Shown here: positions 1 through 15,500 of the stretch, in pieces
Layout of the letters: every line of letters begins with the position of its first letter
Numbering within the stretch: the first letter of the stretch is position 1
Source: Mytilus galloprovincialis
Taxonomy: Eukaryota > Mollusca > Bivalvia > Mytilida > Mytilidae
NCBI RefSeq assembly: GCF_965363235.1
Contig: NC_134849.1
Span: forward strand, 60,035,122 to 60,099,121
Direction: 5' to 3'
Length of the DNA stretch: 64,000 nt
The notes under the pieces: model-generated
The model's database searches: none
What the model was told of the DNA's origin: nothing
Seen by the model: only the letters and a program-made list of their open reading frames with translations
Position numbers and translations under genes: made by a program

Positions 1-2721
1 TTGCCAATGAGACAATTATCCAACAGAAAATATCGTAATAAGGGTGTAAAGTTTGTCTCACAATTCTGCTTGTTATTTCCGTTTATTCAAGTAATATATA
101 ATTATAGTAAAATACATTATATCCAATCAGGGACATACATAGTACTACAAAATGTGTTTATCTTATAAACTTCAATTAACTAAAAATAACCATCAACCTC
201 ATCAGGGGGCTCACATGTAATCTACTTAGCATAACAGTGAGACAAAGGTCATATTTGACCGTTTCGCATAAATTCCGTATAGAAGCAAGACGGGTTGCGG
301 AGACAATACAAGCGTCTTTCAATATGCATTGATCACCCACCTTGGACAGATCAAGTGTATGAAGGAAGTAAAAACTTGACAAATTGACCGTTCAGAATTT
401 AGATGGTTAATATTCTGTTCGTACGCCTTTATTTTTACCATTGATGCATGTAGATGTATGGATGTCTTTTCACATTAAAGCATTCATAATGAAATCATTG
501 TCACATATAAACATTTACTAAGTGAATATGTAGAAAGAATGCTTATAAATACTTTATCGATAAGTTAGAGGGATTAAGTGTTCCAGATGTCGTTTAACTA
601 ATAAACAAAACTTTGTTAATCAAACGCATGGTTGATATTGATATTAAAATGATTTGCTGAAAACTTTATGATAGTGAAATACATAATTTGAGCTAACGTA
701 AATCACCACTGTGCGTTAAACTACCAACAGCCAATCAATCTAATGCCATTCCAGGATTCAAGTACAAAAAAAAGAAAGATGTGCTATATTTTCATTGCAT
801 CAACTATTATATAACAACAAACAATTGTGCTTGCCTAATTTCGTTCATATTTTGTAATTTGATAATGTGGCTTCTTCTAATTTTCTATTATTGCCGATAA
901 TGTTGAGATATTTCTAAGGTGTTTGATTGCTATTTTATGGTTAAATCCCTGACTTTTTTTACTGATTAGTACTCTTATTTCTTTTTACTTTAAAGCGATC
1001 TCAACGATCGATGGTGACGCCGTATATAAAGTTTTTTTTTACATATGTTCATACACACAATTCAATTCTATATCACAATTTGACAGTGCACAGAAAACTA
1101 CATTTTTAACAAGGAATATAAAACGTTGCGTTTTTTTGGTGATGAGATATTTAACTATTTATGTACACCCAAGATGGTCAAGTTAGTGTAAACATACATT
1201 ACTCATTTATTTGAAGTAACTAATATAACTGGATAATTTATAGGATCTGCAAACATGCTGTTATGTTTAACTAATCTGTTTTCTAATACAAACCGGAACA
1301 AATCATGCGTGTAATGTCCAAGGATAAAGAGTGTAAAGAAATTGAATATTTCTTCACAATAAACTTATTTTCATATTACCGACTTTTGTCTCCGAATAAT
1401 GTAATTTGCTGACAGGTTACCTAATCTGTGATTAGACATTCTGGTACACGGTGAAGTAAGAGCATCCAAAAGAAGTAAATTAAAAACAAACAAAAATTCT
1501 GTTGACTTCGAGGGGGGGGGGGGTTACTGATTTGCCGATTATTTTGTCGTATATTGAAAACATTAAACAGCTTATCTCCTCCACAAAACGACCGATTTAA
1601 AGCCTAAACTTACTTCTTTATGTTGCTCTTGGTTGACCAAGTACCAAGAGGTCCAATCATATAGAGGGAAACCTGTCGAAAATATATAAATTCCGGAGCC
1701 ACAAGTCGGAATTATAAAAAAAATTGTCTTTGATTTCATGACTGTTACAATTAAGTGTATGAAAAGAAAACAAGCAGCGAAAGTGAATATCAATAAACTA
1801 TATGTTTATTTTTTTGTTTGTTTGGTTGTATGTTTGTTTCATTTGCATCGTGTGTAGAGTATAAAAAAAACAGGATTATTTGACAATCAATAGAATTGGC
1901 TTTTACTTTTTAGTCCTGTCTGGTCAAACAGTCCTCTAACTATTTCTACTCCAAAACATAATTGGCTTACAAAATATCGTATGTGGTTGTTGTTTTTAAA
2001 GTTGAGTCCAGAATAGTGCTCCGGACGCAATAAAATTAGCGCAATTTTCTTATTTTATATCACAATTAGAAGATTATTGATGATTGCCAATGAGACAAAT
2101 ATCAACCAGAGTGTAAATGACGTGAATGGATGTAACTGTGACAATAAACCCTAACAGCGATTATATGTGATCATATAAGGCGACAGTGTAAAACAAATGT
2201 TAAAATTTATTAATTTATAAGGACGAGACAATTCAAGGTAAAAAAACAAAAGAAGAACAAACTAAGGAAATCTAATAAACTTCAAAGAGAGCTAAATAAT
2301 GGAAATAGTGGCAGCTGTTCAATACTCATAACTAGGTTCGCCAACATGGTAAGCCGTGCCTGCTGTTCATTCATCAATCGCTATGAAACTTCTCAATAAG
2401 TCAAATTGTCACTCTCTGAGTTATGAAATAATCGGTTAAATCATTGTGTAGTGTCGGTTTAGTGTTTTTTCTTATAACTTTTGTTTGAGAAATTTTCTTT
2501 GTGTAAGGAGTAAACCTTGATGATATATATACAAAGTGTGAACCATTCGAGTGTCATGAATTCAACTATTTCAAATGATTTCTTATCTTAAATCATTTGC
2601 CCGAGAAATTTTTTTTTTCTTGAATGTTGTTATCTTTGTTTCTGTAAGCATTTCAACGTAAAATGTCAAATTGCACTTCTAAAAAATTTGACAACTAGCA
2701 TGCTCCACTGAAAATCTAAAC
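1..2721. other. Intergenic DNA upstream of the P4HA gene
   Basis: No coding exon is supported here. The short open frames lack splice context or family resemblance. The stretch holds remnants of a dispersed mussel-type repeat with the phrase 'ttgccaatgagacaa' at about 1-30 and again at about 2082-2100, a run of G at 1511-1522, and AT-rich sequence. A first non-coding exon and promoter of the downstream gene may lie here or closer to 3556, but I see no clear TATA or initiator. Confidence 0.5.
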
Positions 2722-3050
2722 GGAGAGCCGTTGTGTAGTGGTTAGTGCATCGGACTACTAACACAAAGGTTTTTGGTTCCATCCCTGCCTCGGAGAGAAA
2801 ATGGCAGGGACTGAATTTTCAGCTCTCCCTTGACACCATTTGCGAGTATGGTCTTGAGAAATGATGACAGTCCGTCGGAAGCGGACGATACATGAATGAC
2901 CGTGTTTGGAGAGAGCCATGCCTCTTACAGGTAAAAGACAATCTTATAGACTTCGAAAAAGAGCAGGCTAATGCCGCTACAAGGCAGCACTCGCACCCGC
3001 AAAGTGGAAAAGGATTAATATAAGTTGCAATATCTTGTTTCCCAATCCAC
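2722..3050 (+). mobile_element. tRNA-derived SINE
   Basis: The 5' part looks like a tRNA gene with an internal RNA polymerase III promoter: a box-A-like stretch 'tgtagtggttagtgc' near 2733 and a box-B-like 'ggttccatccc' near 2775. A longer tRNA-unrelated body follows, with 'aaggcagcactcgcacccgc' near 2981 and 'cttgtttcccaatcc' near 3034. This layout (tRNA head plus conserved core) is that of mollusc SINEs. The core may be the deeply conserved Nin-DC domain, but that match is from memory only. The anticodon arm and the 3' half of a real tRNA are not preserved, so this is not a functional tRNA gene. Confidence 0.75.
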
Positions 3051-3555
3051 TTTAAATAAATATGTTGAAACCAAACTAAATCAAGTAATGGAATTTACCT
3101 TTATTATTATGAGAGAAGATATTGCAGATGGTCCGTATGTTGAAATTCGTGTATCGCGGGTTTTTATCATAGTTTCTTATTTCATTTTATCTCTGGTTAA
3201 AAGTTATCTTATTTGCAATCATACCTCATCTATCATTTTTATATCTCAGTATTGTTTTGTGAAGTGTGCTTATCGTTTTCTTCCTTTGTGTTTTGACCAT
3301 GGTTAAGTGTGTTTCTATTCGTCAAACTTTGCATACATATTTTGTATTCAAATATGATAATTCATGTGTGTATATGTAGAATACTTAAGGTTGATATTTA
3401 GCGCGAACAAACCAACTAAATACTTATTATTGCATGATTATAGCACATTATCTAAAAGAGCAAAACTAATGTGATACACAGATGGTGGGTGGATTAGTTT
3501 TTGTATATCCATACTATGGTCATAGAGAACATTTGAAGGTCTTCAATACGCAGTG

Positions 3556-6500
3556 ATGAAATTCGTTAATACTCTTTTTTATGTCTGTAGTCTAATTAAC
3601 CTTCTACATGGGGAAATATTTACATCTGTATACAAACTGTCTCTTATGTCTCACGAGGAAGGGAAGTTGTTAACTGCTTTTAAGAACTATATCGATATTC
3701 AAATCGTGGATCAGAGATCAGTTTCATTCGAAATACAAAGGTAGGACATTATTCGTAAAGTCATACATATAATGCACTGTATTCATAAAAAAATCAGACT
3801 GTGCTAAACATGGAATATAAGTGTTAAATATAAAACCACCTACCTCCTAAATGTATCGTGATTTGATCAAATTGTCAAGGAAATTATTCTACAGCTATGC
3901 ATATTATTCACTTTAAGAAATAAGTAAAACAAATAGCTCTGAATATTTTTGGTAACTTATCGTGTAACATGTATAACGTGACTCAATAAAATAACCACTG
4001 CTTCTAAATTGTATTAGAATTATTATTTGTGTAGTACTGGTTTTTTTCAATGACATTACAGAAAAATCAGTAACTGATTTTAAGAAACAAAGGATGAAGC
4101 AGCATATTGATTTTTTTTTAAATAAACAATACAAAAAAAATAGAAATCCTTTTTCACCAGACACTTTTGAGTTATTATCCTGCAACAGACATTTGTTCAA
4201 AATAGAATACAAGTATACAGATAACACATACCGATAAAAGTATATAAAGATGCCATATCGAGTTGGTTGACCGTTATTGAATTTCCGTTCCACAGATAAA
4301 ATTCCGATTGAACCACAGCGTTTTAAGAAAAGACAAAACTCTTATACTAGCTTTTATCCTGCGCTTTATGTGATTTACTTAGGGAGCTACCATTTGATTT
4401 TTATGGGGGGGGGGGGGGAGAGAGGGGGCTAGGATGAAATTTGAACAAAATAGGCAGGACAGGAGTTTTGGGTAAAAAAAAAAGGCAGGATGAGCAACTT
4501 GGTAAAAAAAAGGCAGGATGACAATTTGTTTTAAAAAAAAGTCTGGATAAACTAGTAAAAAAAAAAGGCAGGACAGAATAGAGTAAAAATAAAAAGGCAG
4601 GACAGAGATTACAACTAAAAAAAAGCAGGACAAAATTTTTCTTCCTAGCCCCTCCCCCCCCCCCCCCATAAAAATCAAATGGTAGCTCCCTTACTGTAGA
4701 TTAAATAATGACACATTTTGTGTTGTTTCTTTGTTTTCATCTCATACATGTAGTTAATGTTTTACTCAGACTTTGATTTGTGACACGGATTTATTTCTTT
4801 TGAATCGATTCATGATTATTGAACAATTAAACAGCGGTATACTACTGTTGTCTTTTTTACATAGAGATTAATACATGGCCTTTTCCATATCAGCCTGGGT
4901 ATCATCCCGAGACCCCCATATCAGCCCAAGACGGAGTCGAGGTGCCGATATGGGTCGAGGGAAGATACCCAGGCTGATATGGAAAAGGCCATGTATTAAT
5001 CGCTTTATCATATACTTCCGACAATAGTTTTATGTAAGGCAAATAAACAAATGCAATAACTAAAACAGTCAAAAACTGTATAAAGAGGTTAAATTATGAA
5101 TCAAATATACTATAATTGTCCAACAACAGCATCACTACCTCCATAGTGGGTCTCATTAGGGTCTAAGCGTGACGCGGGATTGTCGATTGTTTATTAGCGT
5201 GAAACGTGAAAGTCGAATTATTGTGCCGTGAAAACGGGAACTGAAGTCTGTAGCGGGACACGGGAAATTACAAAAAAAAATGAAAATTGCTTACGTACAT
5301 AGCGTAAGCGGGATACGGGAATCTGACAAAACAGTAAGCAGGACCCGGGATCAGAACCCCCAATGAGACCCCTCAATATATATGTATGGTAACATTTCCT
5401 CTAGAGGCATTTTGAAACATTGAAAATTTGGAAGAGTTTTATGATAATTATTACTCCCTGTTTGTTGTACTATAAAATGATTATTAATTGTCAATGGCAT
5501 TTGTTAGCAAGTACTAAACTATCCCCACAAAAGTTCCCGTAAATTTTGATGTCGTCATAAAAAATATCTAACGTCACAATGGAAAAGTAAACATTCGATA
5601 CCAGAAACACCGAAAGTAACTTGCACGAGAAGCACTGTTATGGGTTTTTGCATGAGACGCCCCTGATATGGGTTATCAGCCCGGGTGGGAAATTATGGCT
5701 TGTGTTCTTCCGCTCATTACACATATGCAAAAGCTACCATATCAATGCTAAGTATATGATAAATGACACTAATTGTTTGGAATAAACGTATCTATCGACA
5801 ATTTGTACAGTTTCCCTTTGATCTTACTGCCTAATATATTTAATATCATGAACGAAACCCAAAACCCCAACAATAATAGCCAATGACGTCATGCTCATCT
5901 TTTTCAATTGATACATGATATGAATTATATGAATGATATGCACGCGACTTCATTTATACAACCGAACAAATATCCCTACGTTTTGTCCGTAAACACAATT
6001 TTTGCTTTTTATTTCATTACAAATTTCTTTTAATATTCCCAAAACACCTTTGCTGCTCACAAGGAAGCTATTAAACCAAGAGTTCCAAATGGTGAAGTTG
6101 AAATCATCCCTTCGTAAATTTTACGGACGCCATCACGAGTTGGTTGACCGTTATGGAATAACCGTATCACAAATGATATCGGATATGTTCCTTACGTCGT
6201 AACTACGATCCCCTTCCCTTTCCTGAATGTGACCTACCGAATTAGACTATTTACCGGATTTGTTATCACATAAGCAACACGACGGGTGCCGCATGTGGAG
6301 CAGGATCTGCTTACCCTTCCGGAGCACCTGAGATCACCCCTAGTTTTTGGTGGGGTTCGTGTTGTTTATTCTTTAGTTTTCTATGTTGTGTCATGTGTAC
6401 TATTGTTTTTCTGTTTGTCTTTTTCATTTTTAGCCATGGCGTTGTCAGTTTGTTTTAGATTTATGAGTTTGACTGTCCCTTTGGTATCTTTCGTCCCTCT

Positions 6501-9500
6501 TTATATTGTTAAAGCAAATCATCAATAAAAGAATAATATTCTTTAAACTTACTATATTAGCTCCGTTCGTTATAAACCATATTCTACATACACAACCAAG
6601 TATTTTTGTTTATGGCAGAATTTAGTAAAGGTTTTAAGAAATTTGTGACTTCAAAAGAGAGACGATCTATGTTTCATATGTCAGGTTAACGTTCTCAACT
6701 GCTGAAACTGCTAACATTTACAAAAAAAAAGAAAAAGAAAAAAACCTAAGTCTTTACATTTGAATATTAAGCATTTGCTCTTCAACTTTGTACTTGTTTG
6801 GCTTTATAACTTTTGATATGAGCGTCACTGATGAGTCTTATGTAGACGAACGCGCGTCTGGCGTACTAAATTATAATCCTGGTAGTTTTTATAACTTTTG
6901 CATTATTTTCATACAAATAACAATGTTTTATGGAGTTTTCACTTCACACTCTTGTTGAATATGGAGTAACACATACAACTTTTTCACCAAATGAAAAGTT
7001 GATATTTAGATTCGTTTCGGGTACGTTTTGCTTAGTCTCTAGATGTTTAGGTTGTGTACTTTTGTTTGTTTGTCTGTTTGTCTTTTTCTTTGTTAGCCAT
7101 TGTGTTGTCAGTTTTTTTCTTTGTTAGCCATTGTGTTGTCAGTTTTTTCTTTGTTAGCCATTGTGTTGTCAGTTTTTTTCTTTGTTAGCCATTGTGTTGT
7201 CAGTTTTTTTCTTTGTTAGCCATTGTGTTGTGTTGTCAGTTTTTTTTTCTTTGTTAGCCATTGTGTTGTGTTGTCAGTTTTTTTCTTTGTTAGCCATTGT
7301 GTTGTCAATTATTTTCTGTAAATGAAGGCAACAGTGATCTACCGCTGTTCAAATCATAAATCGATTTACAGAAAAAAACCTTGTTACAAACTAAAACCAA
7401 AGAAAACATATCAATTATCAGAGCGAAACAAAAGAAATAACAGAACACAAAAGTGCACCAAAAACAAACAATAATGAAACATTCATAGACACGAAGTATT
7501 AAATAACAACTGCAATATTCCTGACTTGGTAAAAGGCATTTTAAATAAATGTTGGGTTTAACGTGATTTTGTGGCTAGCCAAACCTCGCTTTTTATGGCA
7601 ATGTAAAATATACCGCTAAAAGACAACATTACATGACGGAAACAGATATACTGTATGAACATTTATTTTTAAGATTATTAAATGACCTAGAGCCAACGGT
7701 AACGCAGAGTAGCCAAGATCCAGGATATGCAGAGAATCCCATTAACGCCTTCCATCTGATTGGACGATTTGTATATAAATGGCCAGTTGTGTTTGCTAAT
7801 ATATTATGTGAAGACTGTACACTTAATGAAGCTACATTACGTAAGAATACAGTATTAAAATGAAATAGTTTAATAGTCAGGAAGATGCAGAGCTCGAAAA
7901 CAATACTATTTTCTACCTAATGTACAAAACAAAACAAAAAACAAATCAGAAGCATTAAACCAAAGATGACAAACTAATAAAGACGGATTTAATCAAATAT
8001 TTTGTAAAACTCGAGTAAGGAATCATAATTATGCATGCATGAGGCAAGTACGATCCTTAATTTCTAGATATTTCGTAATTTTGATATCTGTAAATTTAAA
8101 TAAAAACAATATCACTACGTTAATGAAGACTTTAAAAAAAAATTGAGCTCTTTAGTTTCTTTGAAGTGTTATGTAAATATTGTTATTTCGTCGTTTGCAA
8201 TGGCGTTTTTAGTTTCTTAACACATTGTTAATAAGAAGGTCCTTCTCCTACACATATCTTCCGCCGCTTTACTTTGAAATGTTTCATTAAGCGATATTTA
8301 CACGTATATGTCGTCGTCACACGTACAATTAGTTTTAGATCAAATAACATTATTGTGTATTGGATCATAACAACTCCTAACAATATAAAGATGACTGGGT
8401 GTAATCTAGCATGCAAATGTTGTAAAATATTTAAGATCACTAGATTATAGCACTGCGTCGAGTGTAAACAAAATATTTCTCAACTCTTATCAGATATTTT
8501 TTTAATTCAAAATGTAACTGTCGAAAGTCGAAAAATATAGTATTACACAAAACCTGATAGTAGATTGTGTTCTGTAATGATTTTTAAACGATATAATGTA
8601 GACAAATTTAATCTTTATTTTCCCATGGTTAAAAAACAATAAGTTCTGTGTATGCAAAGCAATCATGTATGTTCGAAGAACCGAGGTCAACGAATCCCAC
8701 GTTTATAATATTAATTCAATAAAAAAAAATCAACAGGCAAGGAAAAAGTTGAAATAAAGATTTAACTTTATCAATTTTAAGTGTTCGACAATTTGACCAA
8801 TATTTTTCAGGAGAACCTTTTTTCAGTTCTACTTGGTTTTATTTGAGATACATATTTGTTTGTTCACTCAGAACCATATAGTAATTTTGTCAATTATAAC
8901 TGAATGTGTATTTTAGAAAAACAATTTACATTTGATTTCAGATTTAAACACGACATATCAGACAGTTAATCAGAACATCCAACATTGGCCAGATGAGTAC
9001 GACGTACAGGCTTCAGCGCAGGCGTTACTACGATTGCGTACGTTTTATTTTTTTGACATTCACGAGGCAATTGATGGTTTTCTTTTTGGCGAGTTTTGTC
9101 AGCCTCTTAGTCCATCACAAGTTTTGAAGCTTATTAGAGTGGCACTTGACAACAATATGCTAAATGAGGCAAGGCTTTGGTGTGAGGCTTTACTAGCCAG
9201 ACTACCATTTACGTCTTTTCAGGATGAAAGTATCAATGGAATGGCAATTTTTAGGATTCTTGCAACTATATATGATAAGGTATTTATCTGTTTTACTTTT
9301 TTAGCCATGGTGTTGTCAGATTATTTTCGATATATGAGTGTGAATGACCCTGTGGTATCTTTCGCCGCTCTTTTGTAAGTAAACTGCATACTATTTGTGT
9401 CCAATCTTTAAACTATAATAAATTTGCATTAATATCATTGGTACATGTTTGTTGCAAGTTTGTCTATTGTCTGTCATACAAGTTAGATGTTTAGCTAGCT

Positions 9501-12500
9501 ATAAAACCAGGAGTAACTCACCATTTTCGACAAAGAAGATGCCTGTACTAAGTCAGGAAGATGACAATTGTTATCCACTCGTTTGTTGTGTTTAATCTTT
9601 TGATTTTGCTATTTGATTAGGGACTTTCTTTTTGAAGTTTCCTCGGAATTTAGTATTTTTTGGATTTTATTTTTTAGGAACAAAAAACGAAAATGAATTC
9701 AAATTCTTTCTGACATACTTCTTTTTTTTTTCTATAAATAGTCAAAATCAATTTACAAAAGAACATGTCTTTATGTCTTGATGTCTTACTATCTACTTGA
9801 AATATATAACTCTCATCTAATCATACTCTAATCCCCAAGGGTGATTGGGGAATAGAAATATGGTCACTTGGTCTTCTTCCGATCGGCAGTAAACAGTTAT
9901 CAAAGGTACCAGGATTATAATTTAGTACGCCAGACGCGCGTTTCGTCTACATAAGACTCATCAGTGACGCTCATATCAAAATATTTATAAAGCCAAACAA
10001 GTACACAGTTGAAGAGCATTGAGGATCCAAAATTCCAAAATAAATGTGCCAAATACGGCTAAGGTTATCTATGCTGTGGATAAGAAAATCCTTAGTTTTT
10101 CGAAACATTTAAAGTTTTTGTAAACAGGAAATTTATAAAAATGACCACATCATTGCCAAAGTGGGACGTCCGTTTTGTTGTGCGGGATGTATCAAGTTAC
10201 CAGCCACGTACGGTCAGAATGGGGACGTTAAATCTGATGCCTGGTGTTAAGAGTGTGCCACGCTCTTTACACGTGAAGAACCCTTGCAACAACTCTTTGA
10301 GGGATCCGTATCTGGTCTGATGCAAAACAAAATGTCGGTCCCTATCTAATATACCCTCATTTTCCAGTGGCAGTTCAAATTTCATCGACCATCATCCCAG
10401 ATGGCCTCTATTAAAAGACATACCTATTGTATTTATTGTTAACTTGTTCTTGTGCCGAACGTGCATGACATATTTGTTACTGGACGTTAAGCAACCAACA
10501 AGCAATCAATTTAATTATACTCCAAATGAGTATAACGGGATCAGACTCCTATATCTTAACTAAATTGTATATCTGGATGTCAGTAACTTTCTAACATTTA
10601 TATATTACATTTTGTATCTTTTAGGCTGGAATGCGTCGACGAGCAACAGAAATTTTATCAGATTTTACGCAGTTAGGTATGAATATATAGAATGAACTTT
10701 GAAGTTTCATAGGACTGGTATGATTAGTTAATTCTGTACCTTTACAAATTAGATAAAAAAATATTATAAATCTCCCAAATATCATTCATAAGATATTAAC
10801 CTGACATAAATAAGAAATCGAATATTATTATTTTAGTGTTGTCGTACATACACTTCATGCATTAGATGAAAAATTGGAAAGAATAACTTTCTTTAAAGAA
10901 TCAGCCTTTCATTTTTTTCTTACGAAATATATATTTCAGACTATATATTATATTCAAGATGTCTTATATTCCAAATGTTTATATTTGGTATATATCATAT
11001 TGATTTGAAGCTTTGTATTTTGTTCAATTTTGAGATATGAAGCATTAAGGACCAAACATTCATAAAGGTTTTACCAATTCAACTGAAACCCAAACTTTGC
11101 ATGTAAAGGCTTTTCGACAGGAATTCTTAACAAATAAATAAAATTCGCGCCAATCTACCTGTCAATGAAAAACGTAGTACACACTTATTTGTAGGTTATA
11201 TATATAAACTCATTTTGTAAAGTTGAGTTGCAGCTCCGTAGGGAAGCAATTGCTGCATTGATTCGGATACACCCATGTGTGATTTAATAGGGGGAATAAG
11301 CATATAATGTGTTAGGTCTTTTAATACCCGTCCAAATATGCTTGTCAAGAATTCTATAAGATGTTAAATTATCTTCCATCCAACAAAAAAATATGTATTT
11401 GCATTTTCGTCAATGAAAGACCCATTGAGGAAAGGAGGATAAAATGCTATTGTTTACCTAGTAGAGATATTATAAATGTTTATGTTTCACAAACAGACAT
11501 GTATACCACAACACATCGTCATTTAGACTATTAAGACTTTACACATTTGCTTTGGCACAACTTTTAGGGATGGATTAACGTCCAGTTAAAGTTATTGACG
11601 TTATACTAGAGGTTCAAACAATCATATTTGAAATTGAGTAATTAATCAAAGGGTCAACGACTTTGTTATGAAACAATTAAGGTTCACATACAAGTTATTG
11701 AAAAAGAGGTTTTTATTGGTTTTAATGTTTCACCTAACTGCCTTGGAAGACATATAAAGTAGGTAATAATAACCAGATAGTAATTTTGTAAGTCGTCTGT
11801 AGTTGTGATAAATCATGATCCACGTAACACAAAAAAAAAAACATATGAAAGACATGACAAAAACGGATTTATAATATTTTCGCTGATATGGATGAATGTG
11901 ATAGATATGAAATTGAATATGTTATGTGAAATAAAAGAAGGGTGAAAAAGAAGGACGAAAAATACCAAAGGGACAGTCAAACTCATAAATCTAAAACAAA
12001 CTGACAACGACATGGTCAAAAATGAAAAAGACAAACAAACAACAGCACACATGACACAACATAGAAAACACGAAACCCCACCAAAAAACTAGGGGTGGTC
12101 TCAGGTGCTCCGGTAGGGTGAAAGATACCAGAGGTACATTTAATATATGACTTTATTATTCAGGACATAACGAAATAGACAAAGAATATGAATTCTACAA
12201 AAAAAGCATCAATGAGACAGACGAGAAAATCGACATACCATTATATACAGATGAATACGATGACCATTACAAACAGTTATGTAGAAATAATAGAAAAGTA
12301 TGTATCTGCGCCTTACCGTAATCTAGTATTTCACAATATTATCAAACAAATTTTCTCATTATTCAAATCTTCAATAACTTAATAAAAACAATAGTTTCAC
12401 ACAAATGAAAACAATTAAAGTTGTTAATGTATTAGAGGATCACGAAGTCTTTTGATTGAAAATAACTCCAATTTATGTATTGCTGATCGCAGTCGACATT

Positions 12501-15500
12501 TCACTCAAAAAAGACAAATCAAGTCACTATACAAATCATTTGTCAAATATATGAAACGTCTGTAAAAATTAGTTTGAAACACACAAACATTTTTCTGAAT
12601 GTAACATATATTTGATAGACGGAGTATACAAATTGCAATACATATTGTTTTATAAGTACTCAGATTAATATACAGAGAAAAATACTTAAAAACAAAAAGA
12701 TCAACACATATGAATTAAAACATCACGTGACTTTAAATATTTATAATTAATTTTATGTGTGTATTTCCATCATTAATCTCCCCTATTATTTTGGTTTAAT
12801 TGCACTTTTTAATAAATTGTGCCGAATATATTTCTGTTTCAAATACAGAAATACTTGGCATGAACAAAGGTTTATCCTGTTCAGTACAATAAAAAAAATT
12901 CACATACCATTTCAACGCATAGCAGAAAATAACCATCATTGGAAGTAAAAATAAAATTTTCACCCCTTTTCTCCAGTGTATAAGCTTTTTAAAAAAAGCA
13001 TTTAACCTCAAGTTTCCAAAATATTCTATAGGAACACCAAATTAAAAATAGTGGTGCTTTGATACACCCAATATATACGTTTATGACTATAAAATTGTTT
13101 ACTGCAATGAAATGTATAATTAATTTCAAGCAACTGTCAAATTCAAGGGAATATTATGTCGGCCCTTTTCCGTTTGCAACCGGATGTTACGTACTGTGAT
13201 TTGGTTGTATAGAACTTTTTTCTTTCGAGTCTTTATTTTGTTTGTTTTGTTTTAATTTTTATATTTTTTTGTCAATTTTAGCCACTAAGCGAATTATCCA
13301 GACTATATTGTTACTTAAAAAATACGTCTATACCATACTATAAAGCAAAGGTAGAAATAGTAAATTTAAAGCCAGAAATATATTTATTCCATGACGTCAT
13401 TTCAAAGTCTGAAGCAGCATATTTCCGGAATGAGGCCAAGAAAAGGGTACGTTTGAAAGTATGTTCATAATAATAATCGACCATCACATTTTCCTCTTCA
13501 AATGTTTGTTATTTTGCGTTTATTTTTTAAACCAGATTGAGATATAGAAAGTATAGTTTAACTAAGCCGACGTTCATATGACCGTTCAAATTTAGAAACG
13601 TCTGTGTCTTTCTTATGATTTATTCCGATTTCAATTGAAAGATTTGTCATTTGGTTTTGATAGAAGATCATCGATAGTTTTATATGTCTTCCCTGATTTT
13701 TCACTTTTAACGATTTGGAGCTTAATAAATTAGTTAGTTGCACGTAATTGCCGAAGATAGTGTTTTGGTATCTTTGATGGCTGAGTTCTCTCATATCATA
13801 GACTCCGCCTATTATTTTATCCTTATGCAATTAGTAATGTTTAAGATACCTGTTATACAATTATGTGTTACATAAAGATAGTGAAATTATATAATTTCAA
13901 TAATGAGAAGTATGCTGGTCAACTTGCAGTTTTTCAAATTTAAGTGTTACAACTATGTGTTTTGCTTTTTAGAGGCCTAATTTTAATTGAAAAGATATAA
14001 CTTTTCGAATGTCTTCTTTCAATAGTTTGAAAGATCCTCTGTTGAGATTAACGAGGGAGACATTGGATTTAATATTGATACCACTCGAGTAAGTCAGACG
14101 TAAGTCAGTATTAAAAGAGACGATAAAGATACCAGAGGGACACGAAAACTGATAAATCGATAATAAACTGACAACACAACGGCTTAAATAGAAAAAGACA
14201 AACAATAATACACAAAACACAACATAGAAACAAAAACTAAGCAACACGAACCCTACCAAAGCACTGGACGTGATCTCATGAGCCTTGGCCGATAATCAGA
14301 CCCTGGTTCACATATGGCACCCGTCGTGTCGCTCATGTTTATTTAGTACCAACCAAGTATCAAGTATAATTGTGTAGGTCACGTTAAACTATTACAGGAA
14401 TGAAGTCGACATATGTCTTGTTCGACTGTCCTTTTTTTTTAAACAACTCTAAATTTATTAAACGCAAATTAATAAAACATAATAGCAATGTATTTGCTAC
14501 TAATTAAGTGCGCACATCTGTGAAATTGAAATTAGGTTATCAGGTATGGAAAACATAAATTATGAAGAGCGTTAACACCGACAAGAACATAGCAAAAGAA
14601 AGTTGAAATCATTGTTTTATTACTTTTATATTGTTTATAAGCTAAAACAAAGTGATAGAATATGTGCGTCTTTTGTTGAGATGTCAGATCACGGAATCTT
14701 GAATAACTATAATCAGGACGGCTTGAAATCAATCAATGAGCTTCAGATTCCCCAAAAAATATAAAACATAAAGATTATAAAAAAAATAATATTAAACAAC
14801 TTGTAAGCATGTGTTAAATTTGCCATTAATGTAAACCTATTAAAATCCTCTGACAGCGTAAAAAGGCAAATAAGGTTGTTTGCAAGCACTTTTCAGGAAA
14901 TCAAAGGTTTGGAGACTATATAATATTTGAGTCTCCATCGCAGCCTCGCGCTTTGAATAATGTTAATTGTTTCTTGTTGAGAAATATAGTAACACACTTA
15001 ATTATTGCATTGATGAAATCTTTACTTCCAGGGCAGTTTTACAGGACGAACCTGGAATAGTTAAAAGAGCAACCCACAGAGTTGGACTGCTAACAGGTCT
15101 GGCAACAAAATGGTCTCCTGTCATGCACAATGCAGAACCATTCCAAATAGTTAACTACGGAATAGGAGGAATGTATCATCCACATTATGACAGTAATGTA
15201 AGTATGTGGAATAAAAATGTGGCCTGAAGTTTCTAAATCCCAAAATTGCTAAAATAAGCCATTTCAGAAAAAAGATTTTACTTTAATTAAAAACGACTAA
15301 TCGTGACAATCCTGATAACATGGGTTAAGGTCTAAATACAAATTAAAGACTGACAAACAAATGTTTTGAAAAAGTTAACAGATGCCTTCTGAATTAGCTT
15401 GTTCAGAAATAAAATACATATTTAAATTAAAAAATACATAGCTAAATTTTACATAATGTTACCCTATTGTTTCAGATAATGGTAAATGTTTGGTGTCATT

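Noticed and set aside
2722-2800. A tRNA gene
   Set aside because: Box A and box B are present but the cloverleaf cannot be completed and a SINE body follows directly.
6286-6528. 80-codon membrane-like open frame
   Set aside because: It lies fully within dispersed repeat R2; the hydrophobic residues reflect T-rich sequence.
10197-10385. 62-codon reverse open frame with a protein-like sequence
   Set aside because: It sits within a dispersed bivalve repeat and has no neighbouring exon or known family match.
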